From the NCBI GenBank assembly GCA_013698285.1, contig JACCVE010000233.1, positions 1 to 10,173 of the forward strand: a stretch of 10,173 nt of DNA. Direction: 5' to 3'. Shown here one piece after another: positions 5,950 through 10,173 of this stretch. The translations under genes and the position numbers were made by a program. The DNA is from Chloroflexia bacterium (lineage in GTDB: Bacteria > Chloroflexota > Chloroflexia > Thermomicrobiales > UBA6265). How positions within the stretch are numbered: the stretch's first letter is position 1; every line of letters starts with the position of its first letter. The notes below the pieces were generated by a model. That model saw nothing but the letters and a program-made list of their open reading frames with translations, made no database searches and was not told the DNA's origin.

Positions 5950-6795
5950 CTACCTGGTGGCGGGGACAGCGACCAGCCCGGCGTCGATGGCCCGGGCGAT
6001 CTCGGCGCGGTGCCGGGCCAGGTAGGCCAGGTCCCGCTCGACCGCGACATCGTGGCCGTCGCGCAGCATCTCGGGGAAGCCCGGCACTCCGGCCTCTCCC
6101 CAGGCCCGCTGCGTCGCCAGCAGGGTCCGCTCCCGGGTCTCGATCAGGCCCACGACCGCGTCCCCGGCCAGCGGCCCGATCGCGTCCCCGGTCCCGTAGG
6201 CGGCGAAGAACAGCGCGATCCGCCGTCCTCGCTCGGCCGGTGACCCGAACGCCTCATCGGCGTACATCGGGACGAAGCGCAGCAGCGCGTAGCTGATGTC
6301 CCATGTCCTCGGTCCGGGCGCCGCGAAGTCCCAGTCGATGAACGCCCGGGGTTCGCCGTCCACGAAGATCACGTTCCACGGCGCGATGTCGTTGTGGCAG
6401 ATCACCTCGCCCTCGCGCGGCGCCCCGACCGTGTGTCGCCAAGCCGCGTCCGGCGGCGCCACGAAACCCGCCACCGCGTCGTGGTAGCGGCGCAGCAGCC
6501 GGGCCACCCCGGTCAGCACCTCGTCTCCCCGGAATCCCGCAAGGTCCGGCGGGGCCGAGATCCCGGGCAGGAACTCGAGGATCTCCCGCCCCCTCGCGTC
6601 GAACCCCAGCACCCGGGGCGCGGCGTCGAATCCCCGCTCGCCCAGGTACCCCAGCAGGGCATGCACGGCCGGGGTCCAGGGCCCGGTCGCCCGCCGCACC
6701 GTCCGCCCCACCCGGACCGTGCCCGCCAGCCGCCCATCGGCGAACTCGTGCTCCGTCTCGTCCGTGTCCGCCGAGGCGTCCCATCCGCCGTCCAT
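5950..6795 (-). CDS. APH-like phosphotransferase (aminoglycoside phosphotransferase / choline kinase fold)
   Basis: The product is 281 residues. The kinase-like core is clear: ICHNDIAPWNVIF (132-144) has catalytic Asp136 and Asn141, and AFIDWDFA (151-158) has the metal-binding Asp154; GPRTWDISYALLRFVP is the usual following segment. The N-lobe reads GTVRVGRTVRRATGPWTPAVHALLGYL, where the lysine usual for ATP binding appears replaced by Arg. That is common in a branch often annotated as trifolitoxin-immunity-like phosphotransferases. The substrate is unknown, and nothing shows antibiotic resistance. It starts 26 bases after the stop of the LLM oxidoreductase on the same strand, with a G-rich stretch (GGGGGA) just before ATG, so the two are probably one transcript. 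The C-terminal end faces the GNAT gene across a hairpin. Confidence 0.88.
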   Translation of the reverse strand: MDGGWDASADTDETEHEFADGRLAGTVRVGRTVRRATGPWTPAVHALLGYLGERGFDAAPRVLGFDARGREILEFLPGISAPPDLAGFRGDEVLTGVARLLRRYHDAVAGFVAPPDAAWRHTVGAPREGEVICHNDIAPWNVIFVDGEPRAFIDWDFAAPGPRTWDISYALLRFVPMYADEAFGSPAERGRRIALFFAAYGTGDAIGPLAGDAVVGLIETRERTLLATQRAWGEAGVPGFPEMLRDGHDVAVERDLAYLARHRAEIARAIDAGLVAVPATR

Positions 6796-6821
6796 CCCGT
6801 CCCCCGCCGATCACCGCGCGT

Positions 6822-7676
6822 TCATCTCCGCATCCCGCCGTGGCCAACATCTCCTGCCGGGGCGGTTAACCCTGACACGGCCGGCGGCCCCTGCCAGATG
6901 CGGGCTCGCACCTCGTCCGGCCCGTTCGGTTCGTCCCAGGGGGACTCGACCCACCAGGTCGCGCCCGCCTCCGCCAGCGGACCGATCGTCTCGGTCGCCG
7001 CTCCCGGGTCATCCCCGGGCACCGTTCCCTGGGCGATGATGTCGAATGGCGTCGTCGTCCGCCGGTGCTCGGCCACGTAGGCGAGGGCCTCCCGGATCAC
7101 CCCCGGTGTCACCTCCTCCAGGATCATCCCGTCGCACCGGGCGACCCGGGCCATCGACCGTTCGCTGCCCAATCGCCCCGGCACCCAGATCGGCACCCGG
7201 GGCCGCTGGACCGGGCGCGGCAAGAAGGTCATCTCCCCCAGCCGGTAGTGCTTGCCCGCGAAGGCAAACGGCTCGCCGCTCCACAGGCCGTCCAGGATCG
7301 CAAGGCTCTCGTCTAGCAGTTCCGCCCGGCCCCGCCGGTCGGTCACCTCACCGACATCGCCGAAGCTGTCGACCGCCCCCAGTCCCACCGGCAGGACCAG
7401 GCGCCCACCCGAGAGGATGTCCAGCGTCGCCGTCTCCCGGGCCACCTTCCAGGGCCTCCGCCGCGACAGCGGCGTCAGCATCGCCCCGATCCGGACCCGC
7501 TCGGTCGCCATCGCGATCGCCGCCATGGTCACCCACGGATCGTAGACCTCGGTCACGAAACTGGTGTGCATGCCGTCCCAGGTGAAGACCGCGTCCCAGC
7601 CGTGGTCCTCGGCCTCCCGGGCCAGCCCGGCCACCGTCCGGGGATCGCCCTTCGGGATCACGATGCCATACTTCAT
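6822..7676 (-). CDS. LLM-class flavin- or F420-dependent oxidoreductase
   Basis: The product is 284 residues of the bacterial luciferase-like TIM-barrel family. Visible landmarks are the start KYGIVIPKGD, LAREAEDHGWDAVFTWDG (18-35), YDPWVTMAAIAMATERVRIGAMLTPLSRRRPWKVARETATLD (45-86), LSGGRLVLPVGLGA (88-101), the LLDESLAILDGLWSGEPFAFAGKHY segment (120-144) and PRPVQRPRVPIWVPG (153-167). The family uses FMN or coenzyme F420 to oxidise or reduce small organic molecules; the cofactor and substrate cannot be told from sequence. ATG 7676 is preferred over upstream ATGs because the domain begins there and GAGAGGG (7684-7690) lies seven bases before it. A promoter-like pair lies upstream, and the phosphotransferase follows in the same unit. 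The pairing hints at a shared small-molecule pathway, which is inference. Confidence 0.92.
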   Translation of the reverse strand: MKYGIVIPKGDPRTVAGLAREAEDHGWDAVFTWDGMHTSFVTEVYDPWVTMAAIAMATERVRIGAMLTPLSRRRPWKVARETATLDILSGGRLVLPVGLGAVDSFGDVGEVTDRRGRAELLDESLAILDGLWSGEPFAFAGKHYRLGEMTFLPRPVQRPRVPIWVPGRLGSERSMARVARCDGMILEEVTPGVIREALAYVAEHRRTTTPFDIIAQGTVPGDDPGAATETIGPLAEAGATWWVESPWDEPNGPDEVRARIWQGPPAVSGLTAPAGDVGHGGMRR

Positions 7677-7722
7677 CTTTGTGCCCTCTCGCGTCTCGCC
7701 GCTCGGATCGGTCTCGGCCACC

Positions 7723-7751
7723 ATTCTGCCATCGCCCGTCCCCCGCGCCAA
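7723..7751 (-). promoter_or_regulatory. Candidate sigma70-type promoter for the LLM / phosphotransferase unit
   Basis: Read on the minus strand, TTGGCG (7751-7746) and CAGAAT (7728-7723) are separated by exactly 17 bases. Each matches 4 of 6 consensus positions, including the key TTG and the A..AAT core. The predicted start near 7716 would give a leader of about 40 bases containing the GAGAGGG ribosome binding site. Confidence 0.4.
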
Positions 7752-7777
7752 CCGGCGGCTCGTCACCCCAGACAGGG

Positions 7778-7783
7778 TAAACT
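7778..7783 (+). promoter_or_regulatory. Possible -10 element for apt
   Basis: TAAACT at 7778-7783 is the most AT-rich hexamer in the divergent region between the LLM gene and apt, and matches TATAAT at 4 of 6 positions. No good -35 hexamer lies 16-18 bases upstream, so support is weak. If used, apt would have a leader of about 90 bases. Confidence 0.22.
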
Positions 7784-7878
7784 GATCCCGTTCGCGTCGC
7801 GGCTGAGCGATCCCCGCGCGCCCGGGCCGTCTTCTGTCTCACCACCCAACGCCGCGCGACACCCAGGGGGACCACCCG

Positions 7879-8451
7879 ATGTCCAAGACGATGCCGCCCG
7901 TCCGCGCCGTGGATGGGGCGATGACCGCTGATCCCGCGATCATCGCCCTGCGGGAGCGGATCAGGGACATCCCGGATTTCCCCCAGCCCGGCATCCTCTT
8001 CCGCGACATCACCCCGCTGCTCGCCGATGGCGACGCCTTCCGTGGCCTGGTCGAGTGGATGGCGACGCGCTATCGCGGCACGGTCGACACCATCGTCGCG
8101 ATCGAGAGCCGCGGCTTCATCTTCGGCGCCCCGCTCGCCTACGCCCTGGGGGTCGGCCTGGTCCCGGTCCGCAAAGCGGGGAAGCTGCCCGACCGCACCC
8201 TGCGCGAGGAATACGCGCTCGAATACGGCACGGCCACCCTCGAGATCCACCACGACGCGGTCCGCCCCGGCGAACGGGTCCTGCTGGTCGATGACCTGCT
8301 CGCCACCGGCGGCACCGCCCGGGCCGCGGCCACCCTGGTCGAACGCCTCGGTGGGGAGGTCGCCGGTGTCTTCGTCCTGGCCGAACTCTCCGCCCTCGGT
8401 GGCCGCGCTGTCCTGGCCGGCTTGGACGTCACCAGCCTGATCGTCTACTGA
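7879..8451 (+). CDS. apt: Adenine phosphoribosyltransferase
   Basis: Apt joins adenine to PRPP, giving AMP and pyrophosphate, in cytoplasmic purine salvage. The 190-residue protein carries the family marks in order: LRERIRDIPDFPQPGILFRDITPLL (24-48), the segment VAIESRGFIFGAPLA (73-87), VPVRKAGKLP (95-104), the EEYALEYG motif (110-117) and the PRPP-binding loop VLLVDDLLATGGTA (134-147) with its paired Asp residues. Members are usually 170-180 residues; here a 15-residue extension precedes Met15. ATG 7879 is chosen because AGGGGG (7865-7870) is spaced eight bases from it, while ATG 7921 has only a weak site. It is divergent from the LLM gene and followed after 82 bases by a PLP lyase gene. In many bacteria apt sits near relA or secDF; neither is visible here. 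Confidence 0.96.
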   Translation: MSKTMPPVRAVDGAMTADPAIIALRERIRDIPDFPQPGILFRDITPLLADGDAFRGLVEWMATRYRGTVDTIVAIESRGFIFGAPLAYALGVGLVPVRKAGKLPDRTLREEYALEYGTATLEIHHDAVRPGERVLLVDDLLATGGTARAAATLVERLGGEVAGVFVLAELSALGGRAVLAGLDVTSLIVY

Positions 8452-8492
8452 CCCTATTCGCCCCGCCGGCGTCTCCGCGGGTACTCGGTCCT

Positions 8493-8509
8493 CCGGTGGA
8501 CGTCACCGG
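8493..8509 (+). promoter_or_regulatory. Hairpin in the leader between apt and the PLP lyase
   Basis: CCGGTG (8493-8498) and CACCGG (8504-8509) form a perfect 6-bp stem with a 5-base loop, ending 24 bases before the preferred start codon of the PLP lyase. It may be a weak terminator after apt, an attenuator or an operator; it has no T-tract. Confidence 0.3.
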
Positions 8510-8533
8510 CGACGACCGATGAGGGAACCGGAC

Positions 8534-9529
8534 ATGACCGCCGCGACCGACCGCTCACCGGACGACACCCTGCCGATCGACATCGATGACATCCGGGCCG
8601 CCGCCGCCCGTCTGGCCGGCGTCGCCCACCGCACCCCGGTCCTGACCTCCCGTACCCTGGACGAGCGGGTGGGCGGCTCGGTCTTCCTCAAGGCTGAGAA
8701 CCTCCAGCGGATGGGCGCCTTCAAGTTCCGGGGCGCCTACAACGCCGTCGCCGCCCTCGATCCCGATGTCAGGTCGCGCGGCGTCGTCGCCTTCTCCAGC
8801 GGCAACCACGCCCAGGCCGTCGCCCTCGCCGCCCGCCTCCACGCCATCCCGGCCACCATCGTAATGCCCACCGACGCTCCCCCGGCCAAGCTCGCTGCCA
8901 CCCGCGGCTACGGCGCCGAGGTCGTCACCTATGACCGCTACACCGAGGACAGGGCCGCCATCGGCGCCCGCATCGCCGCCGAGCGGGGTGCCAGCCTGAT
9001 CCCCCCCTTCGACCACCCCGCCGTGATGGCTGGCGCCGGCACCGTTGGGCTGGAACTCTTCGAGGAGGTCGGCCCGCTCGATGCCCTGCTGGTCTGCACC
9101 GGCGGCGGCGGCCTGCTCTCCGGCTGCGCCGTCGCCGCCCATGCCCTGAGCCCCGGCACCGCCGTGATCGGCGTCGAGCCAGAGGCGGGCGACGACTTCA
9201 AGCGATCGTGGGAATCGGGCCAGCGGGTCGGCCTCGATGCCGTCCCACGCACCATCGCCGACGGCCAGCAGACGATGATGCCCGGCGAACTGACCTTCGC
9301 CGTCGCCCGCCAGCGCGTCGCGGGCTTCGCCCTCGTCTCCGACGCCGAGATCCTGGCCGCGATGGCCTTCGCCTTCGAGCGCCTCCGCGTCGTCGTCGAA
9401 CCCAGCGGCGCCACCGCCCTCGCCGCCGTCCTGGCCGGCAAGGTCGAGACGGCGGGCCGCCGCATCGGCGTCACCCTCTCCGGCGGCAACGTCGGCCTGG
9501 GACAGTTCGTGGAGTTGTTCCGTGGGTGA
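8534..9529 (+). CDS. Fold-type II PLP-dependent ammonia-lyase/racemase (threonine dehydratase, serine racemase or threo-3-hydroxyaspartate lyase family)
   Basis: The product is 331 residues. The PLP lysine is Lys64 in GAFKFRGA (61-68); SSGNHAQ (88-94) binds the substrate carboxylate, TGGGGL (189-194) holds the cofactor phosphate, and TLSGGN (314-319) closes the site. There is no C-terminal ACT domain, so it is not the long biosynthetic IlvA. SSGNHAQ keeps the second Ser, the place of the racemase base in serine racemase, where threonine deaminases have SAGNH. VEPEAGDD (214-221) aligns with the Glu and Asp of the serine racemase metal site. I therefore favour a serine racemase / 3-hydroxyaspartate lyase-like enzyme, but threonine deamination remains possible. 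GAGGG at 8521-8525 supports ATG 8534 over ATG 8519, which has no ribosome binding site. A D-serine product would fit a cell-wall theme only loosely. Confidence 0.9.
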   Translation: MTAATDRSPDDTLPIDIDDIRAAAARLAGVAHRTPVLTSRTLDERVGGSVFLKAENLQRMGAFKFRGAYNAVAALDPDVRSRGVVAFSSGNHAQAVALAARLHAIPATIVMPTDAPPAKLAATRGYGAEVVTYDRYTEDRAAIGARIAAERGASLIPPFDHPAVMAGAGTVGLELFEEVGPLDALLVCTGGGGLLSGCAVAAHALSPGTAVIGVEPEAGDDFKRSWESGQRVGLDAVPRTIADGQQTMMPGELTFAVARQRVAGFALVSDAEILAAMAFAFERLRVVVEPSGATALAAVLAGKVETAGRRIGVTLSGGNVGLGQFVELFRG

Positions 9530-9647
9530 ATCGGGTCGGCAGAGCCAGGGATGGCGTCGTCGCGAGTAGGCGGTACGCCGGCACGCGGAACGAACGCGGC
9601 GGACGAGCCTCCCGATGGTGGCCCGGACGGCGAGGGGAGCGATCGAC

Positions 9648-9678
9648 GGGATTCGCCGGGGTTCCACCGGCGAGACCC
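9648..9678 (+). terminator. Strong hairpin between the PLP lyase and the sensor kinase gene
   Basis: TCGCCGG (9653-9659) and CCGGCGA (9667-9673) pair perfectly around the 7-base loop GGTTCCA. The stem extends through a T-G wobble and one mismatch to GGG (9648-9650) with CCC (9676-9678). It is the most stable-looking intergenic hairpin in the window. It lies 118 bases after the lyase stop and 60 bases before the next start, so it could end the apt/lyase transcript or act in the kinase leader. No T-tract follows. Confidence 0.45.
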
Positions 9679-9680
9679 CT

Positions 9681-9700
9681 CCGTGCCGTGCCGTGCCGTG
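9681..9700. repeat. (CCGTG)x4 pentanucleotide tandem repeat
   Basis: Four exact CCGTG units run from 9681 to 9700 and are followed by a partial CC. The tract lies directly after the hairpin and 37 bases before the sensor kinase start. A unit length of five would shift frame if it were translated, and its number could vary by slippage. Confidence 0.8.
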
Positions 9701-9737
9701 CCTGTCATGGCAGGGACAGATGGGATACGCTGACGGC

Positions 9738-10173
9738 ATGACGCATCCGCCTCGCGAGCCCCAAACGCACCATCGCTCGCACGATGGGTTGACCTTCGTC
9801 GCTGGCGGCGGCGACATGGGTGAGCGGATCCGCGCCATCGACTGGGCGGCGACCTCCCTCGGGCCGCCCTCGACGTGGCCCCAGACACTGAAGACCGCGG
9901 TGCGGCTGATGCTCTCGACCCGTCATCCCATGTTCATCTTCTGGGGTCCGGAGCACACGTGCCTCTATAACGACGCCTATCGCGCGTCTCTCGGGCCGGA
10001 GAAGCACCCCGCCATCCTCGGTGCCCCCGGCCACCCGTCGTGGTCGGAGATCTGGGACGTGATCGGCCCCCAGATCGAATCCGTGATGCGTGGTGAGGGT
10101 GCCACCTGGCACGAGAACCAATGCGTCCCGATCATCCGCCACGGCGAACTCCAGGACGTCTTCTGGACCTATA
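9738..10173 (+). CDS. Sensor histidine kinase-type protein, N-terminal PAS-like domain (3' end outside window)
   Basis: About 145 residues are present before the window ends in mid-gene. The segment GDMGERIRAIDWAATSLGPPSTWPQTLKTAVRLMLSTRHPMFIFWGPEHTCLYNDAYR (25-82) is the characteristic opening of many bacterial PAS/GAF sensor histidine kinases or PAS-linked phosphatases. The sequence HPAILGAPGHPSWSEIWDVIGPQIESVMRGEGATWHEN and PIIRHGELQDVFWTY continue the PAS-like fold. The sensor part appears cytoplasmic, since no membrane helix precedes it; the ligand is unknown. The output domain (HisKA/HATPase, SpoIIE or GGDEF) is outside the window. ATG 9738 is the listed start. ATG 9720, in frame and preceded by AGGGAC, would add six residues and is a real alternative. 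A hairpin and the (CCGTG)x4 tract lie just upstream. Confidence 0.85.
   Translation, partial: MTHPPREPQTHHRSHDGLTFVAGGGDMGERIRAIDWAATSLGPPSTWPQTLKTAVRLMLSTRHPMFIFWGPEHTCLYNDAYRASLGPEKHPAILGAPGHPSWSEIWDVIGPQIESVMRGEGATWHENQCVPIIRHGELQDVFWTY

Noticed and set aside
5950..6795. Reading the APH-like gene as an aminoglycoside resistance gene
   Set aside because: The catalytic motifs are shared by many small-molecule kinases and no resistance-specific feature is visible.
7348..8253. Minus-strand open frame of about 300 codons spanning the LLM gene start and apt
   Set aside because: It covers two genes with clear family motifs in other frames and is rich in Arg, Gly and Asp without domain structure.
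9681..9700. CCGTG repeats as a possible CRISPR remnant
   Set aside because: The units are 5 bases and directly adjacent, with no spacers; this is a simple tandem repeat.
9551..9733. Possible 60-residue small gene between the PLP lyase and the sensor kinase
   Set aside because: It has no convincing ribosome binding site, crosses the hairpin and the CCGTG tract, and its sequence looks like translated repeat.
8555..9838. Long open frame of over 400 codons on the minus strand opposite the PLP lyase
   Set aside because: It is antisense to a protein with intact active-site motifs; long antisense frames are expected at this G+C, and its Gly/Asp/Ala-rich sequence shows no domain.

Overview
The window is very GC-rich (about 80% G+C by hand count in 9121-9180) and its genes end most codons in G or C. 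It holds mostly housekeeping and salvage genes. High GC, a luciferase-like flavin/F420 oxidoreductase, a VIT1/CCC1-type membrane fragment and a GAF/PAS-style sensor kinase N-terminus would suit a Chloroflexota (Thermomicrobia-like) or actinobacterial genome. That placement is inference; there is no rRNA or marker gene here to settle it.

Layout. (1) Positions 1-2155, plus strand: the 3' part of nagA (GlcNAc-6-phosphate deacetylase), then a serine hydrolase of the class C beta-lactamase/YbbE type. (2) Positions 2156-3172: a small accessory island. A DUF4258-like gene and a DUF2283 gene lie 4 bases apart, as in a toxin-antitoxin pair. A three-helix remnant of a VIT1/CCC1 transporter follows. G+C drops to about 51% in 2401-2520. 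(3) Positions 3221-4228, minus strand: murQ (MurNAc-6-phosphate etherase), convergent with the remnant across a heptanucleotide-repeat and inverted-repeat element that contains both stop codons. MurQ makes GlcNAc-6-phosphate, the substrate of NagA. The nagA / serine hydrolase / murQ neighbourhood therefore looks like a peptidoglycan amino-sugar recycling locus, with the island sitting inside it. (4) Positions 4387-5895, plus strand: an unrecognised 250-residue protein, then a GNAT acetyltransferase. (5) Positions 5950-7676, minus strand: a two-gene unit, LLM oxidoreductase then an APH-like phosphotransferase, with a plausible sigma70-type promoter. (6) Positions 7879-9529, plus strand: apt (adenine phosphoribosyltransferase), then a fold-type II PLP lyase close to serine racemase and threo-3-hydroxyaspartate lyase. 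(7) From 9738: the N-terminal part of a sensor histidine kinase-type protein that runs off the window, preceded by a strong hairpin and a (CCGTG)x4 tract.

I found no tRNA, rRNA, CRISPR array, IS element or prophage. No intergenic stretch exceeds 300 bases. Nothing here clearly amounts to an undescribed multi-gene system. The best leads are the DUF4258/DUF2283 pair with an imperfect tandem duplication at its start, a 26-bp near-perfect palindrome inside the serine hydrolase gene, and the repeat element between the VIT remnant and murQ.
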